Positions 17,365 to 25,277 of a DNA stretch of 38,848 bases are shown piece by piece. Every line of letters starts with the position of its first letter. Positions within the stretch are counted from its first letter, which is position 1. The position numbers and the translations under genes are program-made. The notes beneath the pieces were generated by a model. It made no database searches and was not told the DNA's origin. It worked only from the letters and a program-made list of their open reading frames with translations. This stretch comes from Candidatus Bathyarchaeota archaeon. Its GTDB lineage: Archaea > Thermoproteota > Bathyarchaeia > Bathyarchaeales > Bathycorpusculaceae. The stretch is from NCBI GenBank assembly GCA_030607735.1, contig JAUWJK010000003.1, positions 1-38,848 on the forward strand, read 5' to 3'.

Positions 17365-18638
17365 TATTCTTGGATTTTCTTTAACAAGTTTTCAAGTTTA
17401 ACAGTAGTTTGTTCATGTTTAATCAAATTCCTCAAAACCACTGAGCCTTCTTTTAATTCTGATTTTCCAGCAATTATAGCATAATCCATTTTGAGTTTAT
17501 TGGCATACTCTAGAGCTTTACCCACTTTCCTACCCATAACTTCCAACTCAACAAATAGTCCAGAATTTCTTAATTCTTCAGCTATATTTAGTGCTTTGAT
17601 TCTTAGATCTTCAGATATAGGTATTACAAATATTTTTTTTATTTTTTTATCTCCGGATTCAAAACCTTGTATTTGCAAAGCAAGATTTATTCGATCTAAA
17701 CCATGAGCTACACCAACAGCAGGGGTTGAAATCCCTCCAAAGAGTTCAATTAATCGATCATACCTTCCTCCACCACCTAAAGAAATCTCCAATTCTGGAA
17801 CTTGAACTTCAAAAATTAATCCTGTATAATATTCTAAACCTCGAGAAAAAGTTGGTTGTATTGAATCGATAGAACAACCACTACTGGTTACAAGCTTTAA
17901 AATTTCAATTAAATTGATAGCAGCATCTTTTGCTTTACTATAATCTTTAACTTGAAGTCTCATTTCTTCAGTGATCTTGAATATGTCATCACCTTTTACT
18001 TCAACCAAACTTTGAAGAACAGATTTAACATTATCTTTTTTTAATTGACTAAAGGCTTCTGCGTATTCTTTTTTATCCATTAGATGCAAAACTTCTTTTT
18101 GAGTTTTCTCATCAACTTGTTCTTGATCAAGAATACCTTTCACTATGCCAATATGACCCACTTTAAAAAAATAATTCTTTAAACCTAGAGATTTGAGAAG
18201 ATAACTAGTGAGCAAGATCATTTCAGCATCAGCTTCAGGTCTGTTTGAACCCATTAATTCATAGTTTGATTGCCAAAATTCTCTATAACGACCACGTTGA
18301 GGTTCATCATAACGATAAACACTACCTACACTAAAAAGTCGCATAGGTCTTGGAGCTTTTTTTAATACAGTCGTAACTAGTCGAACTATTGAAGCAGTAA
18401 ACTCTGGTCTGAGGGCAACTGTGCGATCGCCAAGATCCTGAAAGGTAAACATTCTGTTTCGGATTTCATCACTTGATTTAGCACTAACCAATTCATGAGA
18501 TTCAACGATCGGGGTGGTCACTTCTCCATAGTTATAGTATTTTGCTACTTTCCTAGCATTGCTAATAATCAAGTTTAATTGCTTTGTTTCTTCAATTAAG
18601 AGATCTCTCATTCCTCGTACAGGTTTAAAATCAGGCAT
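17364..18638 (-). CDS. hisS: Histidyl-tRNA synthetase
   Basis: Class II aminoacyl-tRNA synthetase charging tRNA-His. Motif 1 region near GEVTTPIVE, motif 2 RGRYREFWQ, the His-specific GLEYYTGLIFEV and GGGGRYD, and motif 3 AVGVAHGLDRI are all seen, followed by the C-terminal anticodon-binding domain (FVIPIS... region). 424 aa is a normal length. Its ATG overlaps the TAA of the upstream EndA-type gene by 1 nt (TAATG at 18640-18636), so the two are translationally coupled. Confidence 0.96.
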   Translation of the reverse strand: MPDFKPVRGMRDLLIEETKQLNLIISNARKVAKYYNYGEVTTPIVESHELVSAKSSDEIRNRMFTFQDLGDRTVALRPEFTASIVRLVTTVLKKAPRPMRLFSVGSVYRYDEPQRGRYREFWQSNYELMGSNRPEADAEMILLTSYLLKSLGLKNYFFKVGHIGIVKGILDQEQVDEKTQKEVLHLMDKKEYAEAFSQLKKDNVKSVLQSLVEVKGDDIFKITEEMRLQVKDYSKAKDAAINLIEILKLVTSSGCSIDSIQPTFSRGLEYYTGLIFEVQVPELEISLGGGGRYDRLIELFGGISTPAVGVAHGLDRINLALQIQGFESGDKKIKKIFVIPISEDLRIKALNIAEELRNSGLFVELEVMGRKVGKALEYANKLKMDYAIIAGKSELKEGSVVLRNLIKHEQTTVKLENLLKKIQE

Positions 18639-19207
18639 TACACATTACCTTGTTTAGCAAATGTTAACTTAGAAACTGAATAATAGACTATTTCGCCTCG
18701 TCGATTCATCACAGCTAAGGCTAACTCTTTTTTTTGACTCTGACATCTCTTCATTATGTTAATCAAATAATCTACAGTTATTGGCTTACCTTCCTGGGTA
18801 CTTAAAATAAGTGTAGAAGCAACAGTATTCCCATAAGAACCCCTTTCATAAATTCTAAAATCAATTCCAGTTCCAAAACCTCCTCTGACCACATAACCTC
18901 TACTTCTCAAGTCTCGATAAACTAGATAATTTATCCAAGCATTCTCATTGATTTTCTCATAACAACGCAAAATTGTCTGAAAATCTAGTATATCACCTTT
19001 TTTGGATTTAATTTCCAGGATACGTTTATCTAAAAGATATAATGCTTCATAAAATGCTAGAATTAGGGAATTATTTTCAATTGTCCCGTATCCTCTCGAA
19101 GAAAGGGAATCAACACTACTTTTTTCCGTTACCTCAACACCTTTTTCCAGAGCTACACCTTTACTCATAAGTTCTGATTTAGCCAGATTATTTGTTTCTT
19201 CGGTCAT
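18638..19207 (-). CDS. tRNA-splicing endonuclease subunit (EndA family), catalytic His absent
   Basis: EndA-type protein that helps cut introns from pre-tRNA. 189 aa from ATG 19207; TTG 19216 would add three residues. The C-terminal nuclease fold is recognisable: GFGTGIDFRIY, then RCQSQKKELALAVMNRRGEIVYYSVSKL. In the family the triad is Tyr-x9-His-x30-Lys (Y115/H125/K156 in Methanocaldococcus). Here Y120 and K160 are present but the His position is A130 in GNTVAST. The likely reading is that this is the structural subunit of a heteromeric enzyme with the catalytic subunit encoded elsewhere. Coupled to hisS by a 1-nt overlap. Confidence 0.82.
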   Translation of the reverse strand: MTEETNNLAKSELMSKGVALEKGVEVTEKSSVDSLSSRGYGTIENNSLILAFYEALYLLDKRILEIKSKKGDILDFQTILRCYEKINENAWINYLVYRDLRSRGYVVRGGFGTGIDFRIYERGSYGNTVASTLILSTQEGKPITVDYLINIMKRCQSQKKELALAVMNRRGEIVYYSVSKLTFAKQGNV

Positions 19208-19517
19208 TTGGATCAACTTATATTAACACATCATGAAGTAGTTAACTTTTTACAGGTATACTTTTCGTTTTCGATAAAAAATTACCAATTAATAAAAACA
19301 CTTTGATTTCAATTAATTTCTAATAATTCTTTAATATAAATTGGGTAATTTTAATGAAAAAACCATACAAACCCACAACAATTAACATTAATATTAATCA
19401 GAAATTTGAATATTATTGAGCCGAAAAAAATAATTTGGTATTATTAAAAAAAACATTAGTATAATGAAATTGGTTTTTGATAAAAATTTAGTTAATAGTT
19501 TGTAAAATAATTTTTTT
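19208..19517. other. AT-rich intergenic region between mtnA end and endA start
   Basis: About 310 nt without a supportable gene. It should hold the endA promoter (ttaatataag on the - strand at about 19218-19228) and the mtnA 3' end. A 22-codon frame begins at ATG 19354 and a 12-bp palindrome attaatattaat lies near 19385, but neither is convincing in this composition. Confidence 0.5.
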
Positions 19518-20525
19518 CTAAAAAATATTAAAGTCTTTTTTATAGAAAATCCCATCTTCATGAACTATTGCTGACACATATTTATATGGAGTAATGTCAA
19601 ATGCTGGATTGAAAACTTTCACACCAGAAGGTGCAATGAGTTTTGAATCAAAATGTGTCACTTCTTCTTGTTTTCTTTCTTCAATTATGATTTCTTGGGA
19701 TTTTTTATTTAAATCAAACGTTGACTTAGGAGCGACTACATAAAAGGGTACTTTATATTCATGTGCAATTACAGCAATACCAAATGTACCAATTTTATTA
19801 ATAATAGCATCTTTAACAATACGATCTGCACCGACCACGACTTTGTTTACCATTTTTTTTTGAATAACAAAACCAACCATACTATCCGTTATTAGTTTAA
19901 CAGGAATACCATCCCTTTTTAACTCATAAACGGTAAGTCTTGCTCCTTGTAATAACGGACGTGTTTCAGTCGCTATTACCTTTATTTTTTTTCCTTGTTC
20001 CCAAGCAGCTCTTACTACACCTAAAGCGGTTCCGTATTCAACCGTAGCCAAAGCACCAGCATTACAATGAGTCAATATAACATCACCATCGTTTATCAAT
20101 TCAGCACCATGCTTCCCGATAGATCTATTTGCTTTCGCGTCTTCATCTGATATTGTTTGGGCTTCTTGAATTACTAGATCTTTTGTCTCTTTGAGAGATT
20201 TATTCAAATCATTGACTTTCTTTAAGATTCGATCTAATGCCCAAAAAAGGTTTACAGCAGTGGGTCTAGTAGCTTTTAGAGTTTTTGCTGACAAGTCTAA
20301 TTCATTTAATAAATCTTTTTTGCTGTTAGCTGTCGAATTAAAAGCAGTTAAAGCCAATCCATAAGCAGCAGAAGCACCAAGCAAAGGAGCACCTCTTACT
20401 CTCATATTCTTAATAGCTTCAACCATTTCATCTAGATTTTTAATTTCCAAAATCTTTTCTTCATGAGGCAACTTTGTTTGATCAAGGGTAGTTACAATTC
20501 CATTATCCCATTTTATTGTTCGCAT
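19518..20525 (-). CDS. mtnA: S-methyl-5-thioribose-1-phosphate isomerase (MtnA / aIF-2B-like)
   Basis: Converts methylthioribose-1-phosphate to the ribulose form in methylthioadenosine salvage. RGAPLLGASAAYG, the THCNAGALAT block with catalytic C154 and VVGADRI with D234 (C160 and D240 in Bacillus MtnA) are present, and the ETRPLLQGARLT and NKIGTFG stretches match too. ATG 20525 is preferred because cttgga (complement of 20535-20540) is then at SD distance; ATG 20534 would touch it. A ribose-1,5-bisphosphate isomerase role, known for relatives, is the alternative. It lies about 30 nt downstream of the HTH-phosphoribosyltransferase gene on the same strand. Confidence 0.88.
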   Translation of the reverse strand: MRTIKWDNGIVTTLDQTKLPHEEKILEIKNLDEMVEAIKNMRVRGAPLLGASAAYGLALTAFNSTANSKKDLLNELDLSAKTLKATRPTAVNLFWALDRILKKVNDLNKSLKETKDLVIQEAQTISDEDAKANRSIGKHGAELINDGDVILTHCNAGALATVEYGTALGVVRAAWEQGKKIKVIATETRPLLQGARLTVYELKRDGIPVKLITDSMVGFVIQKKMVNKVVVGADRIVKDAIINKIGTFGIAVIAHEYKVPFYVVAPKSTFDLNKKSQEIIIEERKQEEVTHFDSKLIAPSGVKVFNPAFDITPYKYVSAIVHEDGIFYKKDFNIF

Positions 20526-20555
20526 AATATTCATTCCAAGAACATTTAAAAAAAA

Positions 20556-21299
20556 TCATTCAAAAGGAGATTTTAAATAGGTTACAACTTCAACGGGAGC
20601 ATTATTACTAAACTTTAATCTTTTCTTCCATTCATCTCCAACAGCTATTAATGAAAAAACACCTGAGATTTCAGCTCTTGCTTTTTTAACAAGATGTACA
20701 AGTGCTTCTTGTGTATCACCACTTTTTATCATATCATCCACAACCAGTACACTATCGCGTTTTTTGATGGAATTTTTTGGTATAAATAATGTAACAGTAA
20801 CACCGGAATACTTACCTAGAATATACGTTTCTTCAAGAAACGCTTTAACTCCAACTTCCTTATTTTTTTTCGCTAAAATTAAATTTACACCTAATGCGTT
20901 GGCCACCATGGTTGCTAGTGGTATACCATCAACTGCAGCGGTAAGTATTTTTGTAACTCGTTTTCCCGCAAAATTAGCTAAAGCATAATTTGCAGCTTGT
21001 TGAAGGATATTATAATCTCCCACAATATCTGTATTATCAAAATAGCCTGTTTCATCAAATCTAATTCTGCTTCGCAGTTCTGTTTCCAGACCTACAAGTT
21101 TAGTTAAAATTTTCCATAAATCTTTAGCTCTACTTGTATTTGGAAGAACATGTCCCTTTGCGTATCTACTCAAAACAGTAACAGGTAATCCTGTTTTTGC
21201 AGATAAAACACGATAGGTAATATTCCGCTTATATTTAGCCGTTCTAAGAAGCTCAATTGTCATTAAGCGTAGCTTCAAATCTTCTGCATGAGTGCTCAT
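20556..21299 (-). CDS. Helix-turn-helix / phosphoribosyltransferase fusion (GfcR/PurR-like regulator or PRTase)
   Basis: 247 aa. Residues about 28-60 form an HTH (TYRVLSAKTGLPVTVLSRYAKG). Residues about 95-235 form a type I PRTase with the PRPP loop VLVVDDMIKSGDTQEAL (D188, D189). Such fusions are transcription regulators that sense PRPP or nucleotides, for example GfcR of haloarchaea, though some PRTases keep activity. ATG 21299 is selected by the SD aaagggg (about 21306-21312); the longer frame to 21329 includes it. It heads an operon with mtnA. MTA salvage yields adenine, so adenine phosphoribosyltransferase activity or purine sensing would fit. A 17-bp inverted repeat flanks its TATA box. 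Confidence 0.8.
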   Translation of the reverse strand: MSTHAEDLKLRLMTIELLRTAKYKRNITYRVLSAKTGLPVTVLSRYAKGHVLPNTSRAKDLWKILTKLVGLETELRSRIRFDETGYFDNTDIVGDYNILQQAANYALANFAGKRVTKILTAAVDGIPLATMVANALGVNLILAKKNKEVGVKAFLEETYILGKYSGVTVTLFIPKNSIKKRDSVLVVDDMIKSGDTQEALVHLVKKARAEISGVFSLIAVGDEWKKRLKFSNNAPVEVVTYLKSPFE

Positions 21300-21363
21300 C
21301 CGATTCCCCTTTAAGCACCTATCAGTCAAATATTAGAACTTTTAGGTATGACAGTAGATAATC

Positions 21364-21388
21364 ATTTTATAGTTTTTTGTTAAAAAAC
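21364..21388 (-). promoter_or_regulatory. TATA box and inverted repeat (candidate operator) of the HTH-PRTase gene
   Basis: On the - strand ctataaaat (complement of about 21363-21371) is a good TATA box. Directly upstream of it GTTTTTT-GTT-AAAAAAC (21372-21388) is a perfect 7-bp inverted repeat lying over the BRE position. That is where an autoregulator could block or recruit TFB. A hairpin or AT-rich chance are alternatives. Confidence 0.45.
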
Positions 21389-21491
21389 ATGGCCATTAAT
21401 TTAAGCATTAAAATTAAGATAAATTTAAAGAAGTTGAATGGTACATTTAGATTAAAATGAAAAGATCCGAAGTATAATAAGGTGGTATCTG

Positions 21492-22007
21492 TTGCATAAA
21501 GCTGAGCAAATAATAATTACTTCACTTTTTGGGTCAGTAATTTTCATTACTAGAGTCTTTGTACCTCCTCCAGTTGACAAACTACTGATAGTAGTAGATG
21601 CCATATTCCTTGTGTTAGGCGCATTTTTTTTAAAAAAATGGGGAGCAACAAGCGTTGGAGCAGTTGGAGGCGTATTAACAGGTCTTTGGCGACCAGCAGT
21701 CCCATTCTCTTTTGCGTTTATTTTCTTATATGGTATTTTGGTTGATATTTCGCTTTACGGATTAAAAGTGAATGCTACGAGCAAAGGTGTTAATCAAAAT
21801 CGACTCATTATTTCTTTGTCTCTAAGTACATCATTAATAGCAATAATAAGTTATTACTCTACATCAATCGGACTTAACATAATTAGTAATAATCAAATTC
21901 TGGAAATAATGGTTCTAGTAATGGGCCCAATAAGTGGAGCTGTAGCGGGATATGCATCGTCCTATTTGTGGAATAAATATCTTAGAAACATCAAAATTGA
22001 CAATTAA
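21492..22007 (+). CDS. Multi-helix membrane protein, ECF transporter S-component-like
   Basis: 171-aa hydrophobic protein with about five or six membrane helices. The central GGVLTGLWRPAVPFSFAF region and GPISGAVAGYASSYLW resemble S components of energy-coupling-factor vitamin transporters, but no substrate motif is recognised and no EcfA or EcfT gene is nearby. TTG 21492 is supported by aggtggt (21479-21485), which can pair over seven bases with the 16S 3' end including one wobble. It ends before a strong bidirectional terminator. Divergent from the HTH-PRTase operon. Confidence 0.55.
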   Translation: MHKAEQIIITSLFGSVIFITRVFVPPPVDKLLIVVDAIFLVLGAFFLKKWGATSVGAVGGVLTGLWRPAVPFSFAFIFLYGILVDISLYGLKVNATSKGVNQNRLIISLSLSTSLIAIISYYSTSIGLNIISNNQILEIMVLVMGPISGAVAGYASSYLWNKYLRNIKIDN

Positions 22008-22069
22008 CTAAGTCTGATTTTTTGAACCAAAGATCGGGAGAGACCTAGTTAAAAATAAAAAAAAATGAA

Positions 22070-22097
22070 ACTAATTTGAGTTAACAAGTTAGTTTTT
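22070..22097. terminator. Bidirectional hairpin terminator
   Basis: actaatttg (22070-22078) pairs with caagttagt (22085-22093) around loop agttaa, 9 bp with one T-G wobble. Four more T follow on the + strand, and on the - strand the stem is followed by tttca and nine T. It separates the ECF-S-like gene from the convergent DUF5615 gene, whose stop lies in the stem. Confidence 0.7.
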
Positions 22098-22373
22098 AAA
22101 ATATTTTTCTTTTAAATGTTCATCTGCAATCTTGGCAATCATCAAATTAGATATAAGCAGATATTTTGTCCCCGTTAATTCAGCGAGTTCCGCAGGTTTT
22201 TGATCTCTAGTAATTAAAATCAAGTCATGGGTTAAGGCATATTCAACAACATCTTTGTCTTTTAAACCTCTTAAACCAACTTCTTGAGCAGTTAATACAG
22301 AATAACCCAAAGTCTCAAAATATTCCTTTAGACCTGCATACATTTCGTCAAGTAATAATTTAAATTTAAACAC
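22089..22373 (-). CDS. DUF5615-family PIN-like protein
   Basis: 94-aa PIN-like domain. LLDEMY with D9/E10, D41 (KDVVEYA) and D57 (LITRDQ) are the acidic positions typical of DUF5615 and Mut7-C type putative RNases. Members sit in toxin-antitoxin-like pairs with DUF433 proteins, but no such partner is next to this one. GTG 22373 directly follows gaggg, so the SD overlaps the start codon; no other start exists before D9. Function as RNase is inference. Confidence 0.75.
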   Translation of the reverse strand: MFKFKLLLDEMYAGLKEYFETLGYSVLTAQEVGLRGLKDKDVVEYALTHDLILITRDQKPAELAELTGTKYLLISNLMIAKIADEHLKEKYFKN

Positions 22374-22461
22374 CCCTCTTGATTAAAAAATATTGAAATA
22401 TAACATAATCCTTTCTATGATAGAAAACAAGTTCTATGTAATAAAAATGAGAAAAAACAGT

Positions 22462-23099
22462 TTAGGTAATCAAGATTAGGGCAAAGGATTCAGGATTTAA
22501 TTTAAACGGAAAAGTAAAAACTATTCCAGCATTTTTTGCTGTTGCCTGTACATTTACACCAACCGCTTCCTCTGAAAATCTTGACCTTGTTGGATGAGGA
22601 CATGTTACTCGATCTAGAGTACATTTTTCACACAACTGACAATAACCTGAAACTAGTCCTGTTGCTAGCGGATATCCTTTTCGCATAGCGACTTTTTCAA
22701 TCTCTAACACAACTGATAAATGTTGTAATTTATCCTCATTCCATAAATCCCAGAATTTTTTCACTTTTTTACTCAATTCTTTTGAAATAGATAAATCATT
22801 ACTAGGTTTTGATAGATTTTTTGCTAACTCTGAATCGGCTTGAGCTTTTGACCCAAATTTCATGAAAAGAGCATAACTGTATTCACTTACAATTTTCTTG
22901 AATTCCTCAGAGCGGTGGGGGTATAAGGAGGACAAGACAGAGTTATTCCATAATTAACACATCCAACTCTGCACTTAAACACAATTCTGTCTTCCACAAC
23001 TATTTTGTCAGTTCCAATAATAGCTACATCGATAGCACCTTGATCTAACGCCATTTTTCTTAAGGAGTCTAAGTCTTTTTGCAATATTTCTGACAACAT
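22462..23099 (-). pseudogene. DUF2284 predicted metal-binding protein, broken by one frameshift
   Basis: Two overlapping frames make one DUF2284-type protein of about 210 aa. The first (ATG 23099, SD ggag at 23113-23110) carries CRVGCVNYGITLSCPPYTPT and then runs into a TAA at 22889. The second resumes in the -1 frame as SEEFKKIVSEYSYALFMKF and carries GYCQLCEKCTLDRVTCPHP and RFSEEAVGVNV. Both halves have the Cys motifs of the family, likely Fe-S ligands. The shift point is at the C5 run (complement of 22917-22921): one extra C restores a full protein. It may be a sequencing or assembly error, a fresh mutation or, less likely, programmed frameshifting. TATA-like ctttatatta lies near 23136-23146. 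Confidence 0.8.
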
Positions 23100-23257
23100 A
23101 TGCTTCAATCTCCATTATTGCCTGTTAAAATCAGTTAATATAAAGCGTTTGTCAAATTAAAAACCTTTATCGAAGTAGTAGCTCTTTTTTTTCTTGAAAA
23201 CGCAATTATTTATTGCATAACAATAATAGTTTAGATGACTTAAAATAAAAAGTGATA

Positions 23258-23270
23258 GAATAATATAGTA
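23258..23270 (+). promoter_or_regulatory. TATA box of the tandem-SIS gene
   Basis: agaataatatagt lies about 28-35 nt before GTG 23295. With no SD upstream of the GTG, this spacing suggests a leaderless or nearly leaderless mRNA. Confidence 0.4.
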
Positions 23271-23294
23271 TGTAGAATTCAGAAAATTGTTGAA

Positions 23295-24464
23295 GTGAGG
23301 GATATTACTATTAAAAAGAAAATCAGCACTATTGGTTATGTTAACAAAATTAGGGACAATATTCTCAGTGTTAGACGAAAAAGTCTAGCACCATTATATA
23401 CAGCATTGAAAGCGGCTGATTGTGTGGTTTGTGGGGGATCAGGCAGATCGCTACATTCTCTTAATGCAGCTATGAGTCAAATCGCGCTTAGTCAACTAGG
23501 ATGGAGAAATAAGGTGGTAATAACTCCAGATGATCCAGGTTTTCCAGGAAAAAACATGTATGATGCTGCGGCTGATTTACAAAGACGTTACAAAAAAATA
23601 TTATTATTAATGAATTCTGGTAGTGGTTATTCAGATGATCCCTTGGTAATGGCTCAAGATCTCGCAAGATATATTGAGGATAATAATACTTCAAAATTTA
23701 CTATGGGTTTAATGACATCTGGTTTAGAGTCCCCCTTGGCTCAAATAACTCGTCAGTATGGTCATGTAGTCCACATTAAAGGCCGAGGAAAATCTAAACC
23801 ATCATTTGGATACAGTGAAACTGGAATGATGGGAGATGTTTTTGAATTAGGTACACTTCAACTACTTTGTATGATGATTGAAGCCATTTTTAGAAATCTT
23901 GAAATAAATGATGTATTCAAACTCTGCAGGGAAGAATTTGACAAAATAGGAGCTATAATTGACACTAATATAAAATCAGAAACATACACAAAATTGGTTG
24001 ATCTTCTTGAAAAAAGAACTGATGTTTTCATTGGAGGAAAAGGTACAGCTGGCGAAATTGCTAAAATGACAGGAATAAGATTGTTTCACATCAAGAGTTT
24101 CTTAGGCGATAACGTTTATGTTACTAGAGGAGTAAATACACCACGCCCTAGAGCTGGGGATCTTGAAATTCTTATGTCATTTACTGGTGAGACAAAACCA
24201 GTTAACATATGGTGTGATGTAATGAAGAAATTCAATGGAAAGGTATTATCAATAACAACAAATAAAGAATCAAGTCTAGCAAAAAAATCAGATTTTAACA
24301 TAGTTTTGGATGAAGAAATAATAAAAGGAACTCCAAGAAGATTTTACACACGAGCAGCTTATGTGTTAAGTCCTTTACCTGTGAAACTAGCAGAGAGATT
24401 AGCTCTTAGAGGATTGAACCTCCCAGAATACATTATCAGCTGGTATCATTCCGTTACTCAATAA
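23295..24464 (+). CDS. Tandem SIS-domain protein (sugar isomerase-like)
   Basis: 389 aa with two SIS folds. The first (about 40-185) has CVVCGGSGRS and LLLMNSGSGYSDD; the second (about 230-370) has VFIGGKGTAGEIAKM, NVYVTRG, LMSFTGETK and VLSITTNKESSLAKKSDF, like 6-phospho-3-hexuloisomerase. Two SIS units in one chain also make up the isomerase half of GlmS and phosphoglucose isomerases, so a phosphosugar isomerase or a sugar-phosphate sensor is likely, with unknown substrate. GTG 23295 is the only usable start, since no ATG, GTG or TTG follows before the conserved part. uppP starts 21 nt downstream, an operon hint toward envelope glycan metabolism. Confidence 0.75.
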   Translation: MRDITIKKKISTIGYVNKIRDNILSVRRKSLAPLYTALKAADCVVCGGSGRSLHSLNAAMSQIALSQLGWRNKVVITPDDPGFPGKNMYDAAADLQRRYKKILLLMNSGSGYSDDPLVMAQDLARYIEDNNTSKFTMGLMTSGLESPLAQITRQYGHVVHIKGRGKSKPSFGYSETGMMGDVFELGTLQLLCMMIEAIFRNLEINDVFKLCREEFDKIGAIIDTNIKSETYTKLVDLLEKRTDVFIGGKGTAGEIAKMTGIRLFHIKSFLGDNVYVTRGVNTPRPRAGDLEILMSFTGETKPVNIWCDVMKKFNGKVLSITTNKESSLAKKSDFNIVLDEEIIKGTPRRFYTRAAYVLSPLPVKLAERLALRGLNLPEYIISWYHSVTQ

Positions 24465-24485
24465 CTAAAGAAGAATAGAGAATAA

Positions 24486-25277
24486 ATGATTCCTATAGAA
24501 ACTATAGTACTTGGATTTGTTCAAGGAGTTACAGAATGGATACCAGTATCAAGCACAGGTCATTTAAGAATAGCAGAGTATTTCTTGGGCTTAGAGTTAC
24601 CATTATTTTTTGATTTAATCCTCCATATCGGCACCCTTATAGTAACTCTTTTTTTCTTCCGAGTAGATATTAAAAAGATTATTTATTCAGTTTATAAATG
24701 GGAATTTAAAACAGAAAATGGAAAAATGGTTCCATTAATCATTATCGGAACTATTCCAATTGCCTTAATAGGTTTATTATTTAACAATTTAATTGATTTA
24801 TATTTTCACGATATTTCAACCATTGCAATAGCGTATATCTTCTGTGGAATAATGTTATTTTTTTCAAAATATGGCAATGGGAAAAAAAATAAACTGGGTT
24901 ACTATGAAGCATTGCAAATAGGTATTGCTCAAGGGGTTGCAATAATCCCAGGAATATCAAGAAGCGGCTTAACAATTGCAGTGGCATTATTACTAGGATT
25001 AAAACAAGAAATTTCTTTCAAGTTTTCTTTTTTACTCTCAATTCCTGCAATAATAGGCGCTTTTAGTTACACGTTTTTTAACCAAAGAGAAGCTCTAAAT
25101 CTTGCCGGTTTAGACATAATTGAAATCTCCGCAGGAATAATTGTCTCGATAATAGTAGGGTATTTTTCATTAATAATTCTAAAGAAAAGTTTAATTATTA
25201 AAAAATTTTATTTATTTGCGTTTTATTGTTGGTTTTTGAGCATTATTTTAATTCTTTTAACAATAATAGGATTTTAA
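24486..25277 (+). CDS. uppP: Undecaprenyl-diphosphatase family protein (UppP/BacA-like)
   Basis: 263-aa integral membrane phosphatase that recycles polyprenyl diphosphate carriers; in archaea the lipid is probably dolichyl-type. QGVTEWIPVSSTGHL (Q13, E17, S22-H26) and PGISRSG (155-161, R159) are the two catalytic motifs of PF02673. About eight membrane helices. It supports N-glycan or surface polysaccharide synthesis. It follows the tandem-SIS gene by 21 nt and its last 21 nt overlap the convergent cca gene. Confidence 0.92.
   Translation: MIPIETIVLGFVQGVTEWIPVSSTGHLRIAEYFLGLELPLFFDLILHIGTLIVTLFFFRVDIKKIIYSVYKWEFKTENGKMVPLIIIGTIPIALIGLLFNNLIDLYFHDISTIAIAYIFCGIMLFFSKYGNGKKNKLGYYEALQIGIAQGVAIIPGISRSGLTIAVALLLGLKQEISFKFSFLLSIPAIIGAFSYTFFNQREALNLAGLDIIEISAGIIVSIIVGYFSLIILKKSLIIKKFYLFAFYCWFLSIILILLTIIGF

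Noticed and set aside
19330-19420. 22-codon frame at 19354 with a TATA-like sequence upstream
   Set aside because: Too short, low-complexity product, and a TATA-to-start distance that does not fit.
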